Shown one piece after another: positions 47,962 through 56,703 of a stretch of DNA of 64,000 nucleotides; position 1 is the first letter of the stretch, and the number at the start of each line of letters is the position of its first letter. Origin of the DNA: Spirochaetia bacterium (GTDB taxonomy: Bacteria > Spirochaetota > Spirochaetia > Treponematales > Rectinemataceae); contig JARKOY010000074.1 in the NCBI GenBank assembly GCA_029975555.1, positions 62,001 to 126,000 of the forward strand, in the 5' to 3' direction. The position numbers and the translations under genes were made by a program. The notes under the pieces are model-generated. The model made no database searches. It was not told the DNA's origin and saw only the letters and a program-made list of their open reading frames with translations.

Positions 47962-49094
47962 CAGAACGCCTCCTTGATCGCGGCGAACACCTCATCCGGG
48001 TGGAAGAGCTCGCCGTTGACCTTTCCGAGCCTGATTACGGGGCGTTCGCACCCCGCGGCCCGTTCTATCTCCAGGGCGAGCTGGCCGAGGTTCATTTCGG
48101 GCACGAGGATCTTCTTTGCCGGGGCGAGCAGGCGTTGCACCGTCGCAGAAGGGAAGGGCCATATTGTCTTGAGCCTCAACATCCCCACCTTATCCCCCTC
48201 GCTGCGCGAGCGGCGCACCGCCGACAGAGCCGCCATCGCCGAAGACCCAAAAGAGACAACAGCGATATCGCAATCTTCGAGGCCTTCGGCGACGCAGTCG
48301 GCCAATTCGTCGGCCTTGCTCTCGATTTTCAAATTGAGACGGCGCATCAGCGCGGAAGCCACCGCAGGCTTGCTCGAAGGTGCGCCGTTTTCATCGTGGA
48401 AGAGCCCGGTGCAGTGCCAGCGGTACCCCGTGCCGAACGGCGCCATAAGCGGCACACCGCCCTGAGGGTCCGCTGCATAGGGTTTGTAACCTGCTGGGCT
48501 TTGCGGCATGGCCCGCCGAGGAATCGTATACCCTTCGGAATCTGGAAGAACCACTTTTTCGCGCATGTGGCCGATGACCTCGTCGGTGAGCACCACCACG
48601 GGCACGCGATACTTTTCCGACAGCTCGAAGGCCCGGAAGGTGAGCTCGTAGCACTCCTTCACGTTGCCCGGCGCGAGCGCGATGATCGGATGATCGCCGT
48701 GGGTTCCCCAACGAACCTGCATGAGGTCGCCCTGGGCAGGGCTTGTCGGCATCCCTGTCGAGGGCCCCACGCGCTGGACGTCGATGATGACAACAGGGAT
48801 TTCACAGAGGCTCGCATAGCCGATCGATTCCTGCATGAGCGAAAAACCGGGCCCAGAGGTCGCGGTCATCGCCTTTGCACCGGTGAGCGAGGCCCCGATG
48901 CACGCCGAGATGGAACCGATCTCATCCTCCATCTGGATGAATTTGCCACCGACCTTGGGGAGCTCTTCCGCACAGATCTCGGCGATCTCGGTGGATGGGG
49001 TGATGGGATACCCTGCATAAAATTCCAGCCCTGCAGCGATGGCCGCCATCGTGCACGCTTCGTTCCCTTGCATAAGTCTCGCTTTTTCAGGCAT
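47961..49094 (-). CDS. 2-oxoglutarate:ferredoxin oxidoreductase alpha subunit (KorA-like)
   Basis: QGNEACTMAAIAAGLEFYAGYPITPSTEIAE, MTATSGPGFSLMQESIGYA. Confidence 0.95.
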   Translation of the reverse strand: MPEKARLMQGNEACTMAAIAAGLEFYAGYPITPSTEIAEICAEELPKVGGKFIQMEDEIGSISACIGASLTGAKAMTATSGPGFSLMQESIGYASLCEIPVVIIDVQRVGPSTGMPTSPAQGDLMQVRWGTHGDHPIIALAPGNVKECYELTFRAFELSEKYRVPVVVLTDEVIGHMREKVVLPDSEGYTIPRRAMPQSPAGYKPYAADPQGGVPLMAPFGTGYRWHCTGLFHDENGAPSSKPAVASALMRRLNLKIESKADELADCVAEGLEDCDIAVVSFGSSAMAALSAVRRSRSEGDKVGMLRLKTIWPFPSATVQRLLAPAKKILVPEMNLGQLALEIERAAGCERPVIRLGKVNGELFHPDEVFAAIKEAF

Positions 49095-49362
49095 GATGCG
49101 CCTCCGGCGGAAGGCTCAAGTCGATGTGGTTGACACTCCGCTCAGCCGTGACCTTCTCTTCGGCCGGATGCACCTCGATGGCAAAATCGGGGCACCGAAG
49201 CTCACACATCCGGCATCCGATGCAGTCATCCGGCCTGGCTGGAAAGACCTTGCCGTTTTTAAGCTCCAACACCTGCTTAGGACAGAACGCGACACAGATA
49301 CTGCAGCCCTTGCAATAATGCTCGCGGATAACATGAAAGAATCGTTTTTTTGATTCGGCCAT
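49087..49362 (-). CDS. 2x[4Fe-4S] ferredoxin, KorD-like delta subunit
   Basis: YCKGCSICVAFCP and CIGCRMCELRCPDFAIEV. Confidence 0.93.
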   Translation of the reverse strand: MAESKKRFFHVIREHYCKGCSICVAFCPKQVLELKNGKVFPARPDDCIGCRMCELRCPDFAIEVHPAEEKVTAERSVNHIDLSLPPEAHHA

Positions 49363-49600
49363 CTCTTTTGCTCTTGCTCGCTGTTCCGCCGCACTCGGTC
49401 TGACAGACTGAGCAATGTTCCTGTAGAAAAGTGAATTTTGACAAGGAAAATTGATCCAAGGAACGCATTACGGCGTAATCTTATTGTACAAGTAATTCCC
49501 TATTTTGTCAAAATCTATCAATTTTGTGCATAAATCTTATATAGCGCCGATACTTGTCGAGTTCTCGGATTTTAGGTACAACTAGTCTCTTGGAGAACAG

Positions 49601-51364
49601 ATGATGAAATATATCAAGATTCGCGACGTGACACTCCGAGACGGACAACAATCGCAGTTCGCAACGCGCATGACCAACGAACAGGTCAAAGCGGTGCTCG
49701 ACGATTATCGTCAGAGCCACTTCTATGCGATGGAAGTGTGGGGAGGTGCGGTTCCTGATTCGGTGATGCGCTACCTCGGCGAAGACCCATGGGACAGGCT
49801 CGCCACCATCAAACAAGGCATCGGCGATGCCTCAAAGCTCACTGCACTCTCCAGAGGCCGAAACCTCTTCGGTTACACGCCCTACCCCGATTCCGTCATC
49901 GAGGGCTTCTGCAAGCACGCCATTGCCACGGGCATCGACATCATGCGCATCTTCGATGCGCTCAACGATATCGACAACATGAAATCCTCGATCCATTTTG
50001 TGAAGGCTGCCGGCGGATTGGCCGACTGCGCGGTGTGTTACACCGTCGATCCTCGTTTTAGGTTGAGAGATCGAGTCAATGCGCTCTTTGCCGGCAAAAA
50101 GATCCCCCCAAAGATATTCACCGTCGGCTATTACGTTCAAAAAGCGAAAGAACTGGCCTCGCTCGGCGCCGACATGATCACCATCAAGGACATGGCCGGC
50201 CTCATCGACCCCTCGACCGCCGCGGAACTCATACGAGCGCTCAAAAACGAGCTCGACGTGCCCGTGGACCTGCACACGCACTGCACCCCGGGGTTCGGCG
50301 TGGCGAGCCTGCTGGCCGCCATGGTCAACGGCGTCGACATCGTCGACACCGCGGTGCTCTCGTTCTCCGGCGGCCCCGCAGCCCCCGCCTACGAGATCAT
50401 ACGCATCTTTGCCGACAGGCTCGGCCTCTCCACCGATGTCGACAATGCCGCCGTGGCAAGAATAGATAGGCGCCTGCGCCAGATCCGCGCCGAACTTGCC
50501 GCATACGATCAATACAAGAAGTTGCCTTTCGAACTCGACCTTTCCAAAGACAGCATCCCCCCCCATCTTTCCAGGCTCTTCGACGACGCGCTTGAAGCGG
50601 CCGTGGGCGGAAAGTATCAGAAATCGCTCGCCATCTGCCAGGCGATCGAAAAGGCATTCTCGTATCCCGATCCCGACGAAATCGTGCGGCACGCGCAGAT
50701 ACCGGGCGGCATGTACACCAACATGATGACCCAGCTCAAAGAGGCAAAGCTCGAGCACCACTTGAACGAAGTGTTGCGCCTCGTGCCCCGCGTGCGCCTC
50801 GATTCAGGGCTGCCGCCGCTCGTGACCCCCACGAGCCAGATCGTAGGCGTGCAGGCGGTCAACTGCATCATCAGTCTGCACCAGGGCAAGGACATGTACG
50901 AGAACGTCTCGAAGAATTTTGCGGAACTCATTCTCGGCTCATACGGGAAGACTCCCTGGCCGGTAGACTCCGAATTCCGGTATAAAATCTGTGGTACGCG
51001 CGAGGAAAAGCCCTACGACACGAGTCAATACAAACCTCAGGACAATCCACCCGTACCCGAGGCGGGGGGAACGCCCTTGGCCGTCAATGAAAAGGAACAG
51101 CTCCTCCTCGAGCTCTTCCCTTCCGTCGCGACAAGATTCCTCAGAAACAAAAGAATCGAAGAGTGGAAGAAAGCACACCCCGAAGAGGCGGCCTCCCAAT
51201 CCGACGCAAAAGCCACAGTCGCGCCGGCTTCGCCCTACGAAGCATCCGATTACGAGCCTTCAGACGGCGAATCGCCTTCGTTCTGGGAAGAAGCTCCCGG
51301 CTGGGCAGGCTGGACGGACACCATCGACACCGCCGCACAAGGCACGGCGCTGCGAGGTGACTAG
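49601..51364 (+). CDS. Biotin-dependent carboxyltransferase (PycB/OadA/5S-transcarboxylase-like) without C-terminal biotinyl domain
   Basis: IRDVTLRDGQQSQFATRM, DMITIKDMAGLIDPSTAAELI, PVDLHTHCTPGFG, no AMKM motif at the C-terminus. Confidence 0.93.
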   Translation: MMKYIKIRDVTLRDGQQSQFATRMTNEQVKAVLDDYRQSHFYAMEVWGGAVPDSVMRYLGEDPWDRLATIKQGIGDASKLTALSRGRNLFGYTPYPDSVIEGFCKHAIATGIDIMRIFDALNDIDNMKSSIHFVKAAGGLADCAVCYTVDPRFRLRDRVNALFAGKKIPPKIFTVGYYVQKAKELASLGADMITIKDMAGLIDPSTAAELIRALKNELDVPVDLHTHCTPGFGVASLLAAMVNGVDIVDTAVLSFSGGPAAPAYEIIRIFADRLGLSTDVDNAAVARIDRRLRQIRAELAAYDQYKKLPFELDLSKDSIPPHLSRLFDDALEAAVGGKYQKSLAICQAIEKAFSYPDPDEIVRHAQIPGGMYTNMMTQLKEAKLEHHLNEVLRLVPRVRLDSGLPPLVTPTSQIVGVQAVNCIISLHQGKDMYENVSKNFAELILGSYGKTPWPVDSEFRYKICGTREEKPYDTSQYKPQDNPPVPEAGGTPLAVNEKEQLLLELFPSVATRFLRNKRIEEWKKAHPEEAASQSDAKATVAPASPYEASDYEPSDGESPSFWEEAPGWAGWTDTIDTAAQGTALRGD

Positions 51365-52158
51365 GCCTCAAGGCGGCGTATGCTCCGGGCTTCTGGGATT
51401 TCGAGCCTCGCCATTATTGGACGATACGACTCTGGATTTCCAGAGGTGACGAGATCGAGCGACGGTGCAGAAGCGCTCTCCGCGTCGCACTTTCCTCCCC
51501 CCCACGAAGAAAAAAGCCGCAACACTGCATCTGCCTGTAAATCGGCCGGATCAATGAATTCGATGCCAGGCGCCAGCGAGGTGAAGATATTCATCACGAT
51601 CGGGTAGTGCGTACAGCCCAAGAGCACCGTCTTAACCGGGTGCATCGCAGTAAGTCTTTCCAGCATCGCGGCGATTTCGTCGCGGATCGCCGCTTCGTCG
51701 TCGATCGCCCTGTCGATGAGGGCTGCGAGCCTCGGGCTCGCGACTCCATGGACCGTAACGGCAGGGTTGAGCTCCCTCACGCGCTTGGCATGCAGACCAG
51801 ACTTCACCGTAAATTCAGTGGCAAAAAGGCCGACATCGAGCTCGCCGCGTCGGGCCAGCGCCGCTGCCGCCGGGGTTATGATGTCGACAAGCGGCACGCT
51901 GCAACGCGTCCGCAGCTGATCCACCGTCGCCGAAATCGTGTTGCAGGCGATCGCCACTGCCTCCACGTGGTATTCCGAGAGTAGCTTCAACATGCGCAGC
52001 GAGAGTGTAACGATCTCGCCCGCAGGCCGGTTGCCGTAAGGCATGTTCGCGTTATCGCCCACATAGACCACATCGAAAGGCGCTCCCCTCGCAACGAGGC
52101 TCCGCACCACCGTAAGTCCGCCCACGCCGCTGTCGATGATGCCAATTGTGTGTCGCAT
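51361..52158 (-). CDS. murI: Glutamate racemase
   Basis: IGIIDSGVGGLTVVRSL, ACNTISAT, VLLGCTHYPIV. Confidence 0.95.
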   Translation of the reverse strand: MRHTIGIIDSGVGGLTVVRSLVARGAPFDVVYVGDNANMPYGNRPAGEIVTLSLRMLKLLSEYHVEAVAIACNTISATVDQLRTRCSVPLVDIITPAAAALARRGELDVGLFATEFTVKSGLHAKRVRELNPAVTVHGVASPRLAALIDRAIDDEAAIRDEIAAMLERLTAMHPVKTVLLGCTHYPIVMNIFTSLAPGIEFIDPADLQADAVLRLFSSWGGGKCDAESASAPSLDLVTSGNPESYRPIMARLEIPEARSIRRLEA

Positions 52159-52223
52159 GACCAGTATAGAGCCATGCTCCTACCTCTTCTGTCAATCGAG
52201 AGGCCTGCCCCTGCGGCGAGCTC

Positions 52224-52943
52224 CTATTCCGTCAGAAGATCGAATTCTATGGACACCGAGGCACTGACCTCGAGCTCACCGGGACTCAAAAAATCCTGGC
52301 TCACAGCCTTCATCGTGAGAGTCTCAACACCGAAGGCCGAGGAGGAATCCTGTATGTCCACGGAGATCGGAGCGCCGAGCAGGACACCGAGCGCCGCTGC
52401 CGCCGCATCCGCCTTCATCTTCGCATCTGTGCAGGCTGCCTGGATGAGCTTGGCCTTAAATGCCTGCATGTCCTTGCGATCATAGGAAAGAGAGCGGACC
52501 GCATTTGCCCCCGCATTCATTGCCGCATCCACGAGGGCCGCCACTAAGGACAAATCCGCAATTTCCACCTTGATCGTCGTCTCCGCCCTGTATCCGATGA
52601 TGAGGTTCTGTTTGTCCTGGCGCGTGCTGTAGACCGGTGAAACCCGATACGAGCTCGTCTTGACCTTGGCCCTGTCGATACCGGCCTGCGATAGAGCCGC
52701 AAGCACTTTTGAGGCCCGCTCGGCAAGTAGCCCCTGTGCCTTTGCCGCCGTATCGCCCTGTGTCTCCACCCCGACGGACAGATAGGCAACATCGGGCTCA
52801 ACCGACATCGTCGCCTGGCCCTGCACACGAATACTGCGCTTTTGCGGCTGCGCCGCCGCCCCGCCCACAGCGACAAAAAGCACCAACGCGACCATTCCAA
52901 TGCCCAAAAATCCCACTCTATGCGCCGCTCGTCCTGTACTCAT
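52224..52943 (-). CDS. SIMPL (DUF541) domain-containing exported protein
   Basis: Signal peptide; IRVQGQATMSVEPDVAYLSVGVETQGDTAAKAQ; ANAVRSLSYD. Confidence 0.9.
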   Translation of the reverse strand: MSTGRAAHRVGFLGIGMVALVLFVAVGGAAAQPQKRSIRVQGQATMSVEPDVAYLSVGVETQGDTAAKAQGLLAERASKVLAALSQAGIDRAKVKTSSYRVSPVYSTRQDKQNLIIGYRAETTIKVEIADLSLVAALVDAAMNAGANAVRSLSYDRKDMQAFKAKLIQAACTDAKMKADAAAAALGVLLGAPISVDIQDSSSAFGVETLTMKAVSQDFLSPGELEVSASVSIEFDLLTE

Positions 52944-53911
52944 CGCTCATCCTCCCTCGAAAATTCCACCACTGCACCGACATCGACACACTGCGCCTGT
53001 GTCGCCAAAATTCCCACGATCTGCGCCACCGCATGCTCCGACTCGCGAATCGGCAGGAGCATCCAGACATGGAGCATCCCTTCATACTCGTAGTAATCGA
53101 GTTGGGCGCCAGTTACGGCGCAGAGCTCTCTGAATCTCCGACAATCGGCCAACAAAAGGTCCTTCGTCCCGATAAAGAGGCTCATGGGAGGAAGACCTTC
53201 GAAATGCCCGTATATAGGACTTATCTCCATACGGCGCGGATTCGAGCGGCCAGCCCATGCCTTCCCCGCGCCCCGCAGCGCCTCGACGTTGAGAAAAGGA
53301 TCGACCGACGAAAGCGCCTTGATCTGCGGGTTTTCGAGGGTCACGTCGAGCCACGGACTCAGCATGATCACCGATGCGGGCATGGTGAGATGGGCGTCCC
53401 TCAGCGCCTGCACGAAGCCGAGGGCAAGCCCGCCGCCCGCCGAATCGCCCATCAAGGCAGTGGCTGTGCACGGCAAGAACTCTTCCATCCGCTTCCAGAG
53501 CGCGAAGAGCATCCGGTACGCATCCGACCAGCGGTGCCCAGGCGCAAGCGGATAATCCGGGGCGATGACCACGCTCTTTGTCTTTTCCGCGATTTTTGCA
53601 AGAAAATTCCAGTGCTGTCGCGTAAATGTCGCGACATACGAGCCTCCGTGCAGATACAGAACGCAGCGTCCACAAGCCTCGGTGCGAGGGAGGAGGACGT
53701 ACACCCGAGACTGTTCAATACGGAAAGCTCGCACGTCGAGCCTGACCCGTACACTGCGCAGGGGCTCCGGCGACAGAAGGCTCTTCGTGTACTGGCGCAC
53801 GATGAACCGAGGCGGCGGGGCGTCGGGGCTGCGGCTGACCTGCACGCGCCGAAAAACCCGCTCCACCAGCATGCTGCGGACGCTCTGTGGCTCACGGTGG
53901 ATAAAAATCAT
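52940..53911 (-). CDS. Alpha/beta hydrolase (HSL-like esterase)
   Basis: VLYLHGGSYV oxyanion motif, MGDSAGGGLALGF nucleophile elbow, HVW near C-terminus. Confidence 0.93.
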   Translation of the reverse strand: MIFIHREPQSVRSMLVERVFRRVQVSRSPDAPPPRFIVRQYTKSLLSPEPLRSVRVRLDVRAFRIEQSRVYVLLPRTEACGRCVLYLHGGSYVATFTRQHWNFLAKIAEKTKSVVIAPDYPLAPGHRWSDAYRMLFALWKRMEEFLPCTATALMGDSAGGGLALGFVQALRDAHLTMPASVIMLSPWLDVTLENPQIKALSSVDPFLNVEALRGAGKAWAGRSNPRRMEISPIYGHFEGLPPMSLFIGTKDLLLADCRRFRELCAVTGAQLDYYEYEGMLHVWMLLPIRESEHAVAQIVGILATQAQCVDVGAVVEFSREDER

Positions 53912-54534
53912 CGGCGCCCCGAATGCGCGGAGAAATACCTCTCGAAAGGTCTCAAAAGCTTTTCGTATGCGAGCAAAAGATTACCCTCAAAAGTCTGTTC
54001 GTCCGCAGAGCTCCACCCGACATAGATGTTGCGCACCAAGGCCGCGGCCAGAACCTGAAAAAGATAGATGTGCCGACAGAGCTCCTGTTCTATAGTTCTG
54101 TCGACAAGTTGTCCCAGCACTTTCTGGAACGTATAGTCATAACACTCCATGAAAGGTGAATGATCAGAATAAGGCGCAAAACTCACAAAGATAAGAGAGT
54201 ATATCTGCGGATACCGCTTGGAAAACGCGAGTAACTTTCTCCCCATCTCCACAAAACCGAGAAGAGGACAGGATGGCTCCCTCTCGAAATACTCTTTTAA
54301 ATCATTCTGGATCGACTCGAAGGCCTTTTCGTACGCCACCCTGACAGAGGCCTGAACAATTTCTTCTTTATTCGAAAAATAATTATAGAGCGTCATAGGA
54401 GAAACGCCAAGACGGGCGGCAAGCTTCCTCGTGGAGAACTTTTCGTAGCCGATTTCACAGATAAGGTCGATTGCTGCATCGATGATCCGGTGTTCGTCCT
54501 CGAAAAAACGTTCTCTACTCATAATATTATTCAT
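53908..54534 (-). CDS. TetR family transcriptional regulator
   Basis: IIDAAIDLICEIGYEKFSTRKLAARLGVSPMTLYNYFSNKEEIV. Confidence 0.95.
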   Translation of the reverse strand: MNNIMSRERFFEDEHRIIDAAIDLICEIGYEKFSTRKLAARLGVSPMTLYNYFSNKEEIVQASVRVAYEKAFESIQNDLKEYFEREPSCPLLGFVEMGRKLLAFSKRYPQIYSLIFVSFAPYSDHSPFMECYDYTFQKVLGQLVDRTIEQELCRHIYLFQVLAAALVRNIYVGWSSADEQTFEGNLLLAYEKLLRPFERYFSAHSGRR

Positions 54535-54687
54535 ATATTGAAGGAAGCGTGCATCAATGTCAATATAAAAAGATTATGTATCGTGTAAGAATTCATTGCA
54601 GGAAAAATAAATAGTTGAGCAAATGGATACAGAATTATCCCCCCATCATCCGAACACTGAGGCCCCTGCACGACCTCAGTGCAGCCC

Positions 54688-55368
54688 TCAATGCAGGCTA
54701 GGTAAATTTTCTCCTCTGGAATTCAACAACACCTGCGAAAATTTGATGAGCGGCACCGAGTGCGGCAGCCCCAGGTACCGCTTCACAGCCTCGGCGGAAT
54801 CGCCCTCGGCGCCGCCATACTCGTGCAGGTTGTCCGTGTAGACCGCAATGAGCCCGTCGTACATCAGATGCAGACCTTTGATTTTCTGCGCGCTGGCCTT
54901 GCAACACTTGTAAAATTGAATGCCGTGCTTTATGCAGGCATAATCGAACAGGAAATCGAGCTCCGCGGGGCCCAGCAGCAGAAGGCTCGTATATCCGTTG
55001 CGGCTGACAGTCTCAATAAAAACATCGATCTTCTTTCGATACAGCGAGGCATTCTGGGCAGCCCGCATAAAATAATCCACCGTGCGCACGGCGATCTCTT
55101 CCAAGCCGGAAGGTGTCAGCGCGTACTTGATTTTGCGGCCGTTGACGTGCAGAAGCTTGACCCAGCCCCGCTCGATAAAGCGCTTCAAGAGCGTATTGGT
55201 CAGACCGAGCGACAACCCCGCCGTATTCGCGAGCTCGCGCTGCGAGACGAGCGCCGGGCTACTCCCCTCCTCCGTCACGCTATAGATCGACTCGAGGAGC
55301 TGTAATTCAGGATTGTCGGGAATCATCTTTAATTGTCTATAATACAACGAACGTTGGAAGCCGGACAA
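54688..55368 (-). CDS. Winged-helix (MarR-like) regulator with C-terminal domain (start may be ATG 55326)
   Basis: SQRELANTAGLSLGLTNTLLKRFIERGWVKLLHVNGRKIKYALTPSGLEEIA; divergent from the Mo-hydroxylase operon. Confidence 0.75.
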   Translation of the reverse strand: MSGFQRSLYYRQLKMIPDNPELQLLESIYSVTEEGSSPALVSQRELANTAGLSLGLTNTLLKRFIERGWVKLLHVNGRKIKYALTPSGLEEIAVRTVDYFMRAAQNASLYRKKIDVFIETVSRNGYTSLLLLGPAELDFLFDYACIKHGIQFYKCCKASAQKIKGLHLMYDGLIAVYTDNLHEYGGAEGDSAEAVKRYLGLPHSVPLIKFSQVLLNSRGENLPSLH

Positions 55369-55459
55369 GGCCTGACAATTTGCCGATTCAGAGAAGCTAT
55401 GCTATGATATTGTTTCATCTGAGTGGAGACTTCATCGACAATCAGCAAGGAGCATGCAG

Positions 55460-56248
55460 ATGGAAATACTCAAATATGCTCGTCCTCAAAGCATGGATGA
55501 AGCATTTCGCCTCATTTCCGAACAGCGCGGCACGGCCATCGGAGGCGCCGCATGGCTTCGAACGAACACGAAAACCATCGCGCTCGGCGTCGATCTGGCT
55601 GACCTTGGCCTTGAGTACGTGCGGGAAGCAGGCGACCACATCGAAATCGGCGCCATGACGACCTACAGAGAACTCGAGACGAGCCAGCTCCTCAGGGCCC
55701 GCTTCGGCGCGCTCTTCGAGGCGACCGTGAGCCATGTGGTAGGCATCCAGCTGCGCAACATCATCACGGTGGGGGGAACTGTGGCTGGACGCTACGGCTT
55801 TTCAGACCTCAACACGACACTCTGCGCGCTGGGCGCCCAGGCGGTCTTCTATCCCGACCAGACTGTGGACCTGGCAGAGTTCATAGAAAAGGGCGCAGGG
55901 GCTCCCTTTCTGCTCGAAAAGGTGCTCTTGCCTGTTTCGGCCAAGGGGGCGTATCGTCAGATGAGAATCTCCGAGAACGATTTTCCCATCATCAACACGA
56001 CGGCCGCGTGGACTGGCTCTGGCTGGCGCATTGCGGTCGGCTCGAGGCCTGCCGCCACTCGCCTCTGTCAGAAGGCAATGGCGATTCTGGGCGAGGACCC
56101 TCTCCCTTCCGACGAGACGATCGCGTCTGCAGGCCGAGCCGCCGCGGACGAGCTCCAGTTCGGCAGCGACATCAGGGCGAGCGCCGAATACCGCAGAGAA
56201 ATCTTGCCTGTCCTTGTACGGCGCGCGCTTATGGAGGTGCGGGGATGA
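55460..56248 (+). CDS. Xanthine dehydrogenase-family FAD-binding subunit
   Basis: MEILKYARPQSMDEAFRLI, EIGAMTTYRELETS, NIITVGGTVAGRYGFSDLNTTLCALGA. Confidence 0.9.
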   Translation: MEILKYARPQSMDEAFRLISEQRGTAIGGAAWLRTNTKTIALGVDLADLGLEYVREAGDHIEIGAMTTYRELETSQLLRARFGALFEATVSHVVGIQLRNIITVGGTVAGRYGFSDLNTTLCALGAQAVFYPDQTVDLAEFIEKGAGAPFLLEKVLLPVSAKGAYRQMRISENDFPIINTTAAWTGSGWRIAVGSRPAATRLCQKAMAILGEDPLPSDETIASAGRAAADELQFGSDIRASAEYRREILPVLVRRALMEVRG

Positions 56249-56703
56249 ACATCACACTGCGTATCAACGGAAAAGAACAGTCTATAGAATGCCAGCCTGG
56301 AGAAATGCTCACAGAAGTGCTCCGCAGAGCCGGGCACCTCGAAGTGAAGAAGGGCTGCGACACGGGCAACTGTGGCGCCTGCACGGTCCTTCTGGACGAC
56401 AAGCCCGTCCTGTCCTGTTCGTACCTCGCGGTCCGCGCCGAGGGCAGAGAAATCACCACGATTCAGGGCCTCGCCGACGAGGCAAAGCAATTCGCGGCGT
56501 TTCTGACAGCCGAAGGCGCCGACCAGTGCGGTTTCTGTGCGCCTGGCTTTGCGCTCACGGTGCTCTCGATGAAAAAAGAGTTCTTCCACACCCCAAGCGA
56601 GGCCGAAATCCGTCACTATCTTGCGGGCAACCTGTGCCGCTGTTCGGGCTATGAAGGACAGATCCGCGCCATAAAGAAATATCTGGAGGCCGACCATGCG
56701 TAA
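56245..56703 (+). CDS. Xanthine dehydrogenase-family [2Fe-2S] subunit
   Basis: CDTGNCGACTVLLDDKPVLSC, QCGFCAPGFALTVLSM, HYLAGNLCRCSGY; ATGA overlap. Confidence 0.96.
   Translation: MNITLRINGKEQSIECQPGEMLTEVLRRAGHLEVKKGCDTGNCGACTVLLDDKPVLSCSYLAVRAEGREITTIQGLADEAKQFAAFLTAEGADQCGFCAPGFALTVLSMKKEFFHTPSEAEIRHYLAGNLCRCSGYEGQIRAIKKYLEADHA

Noticed and set aside
47215-49133. Long plus-strand ORFs (47215..48465, 48000..49133) opposite korA/korB
   Set aside because: Shadow ORFs antisense to well-supported oxidoreductase subunits.
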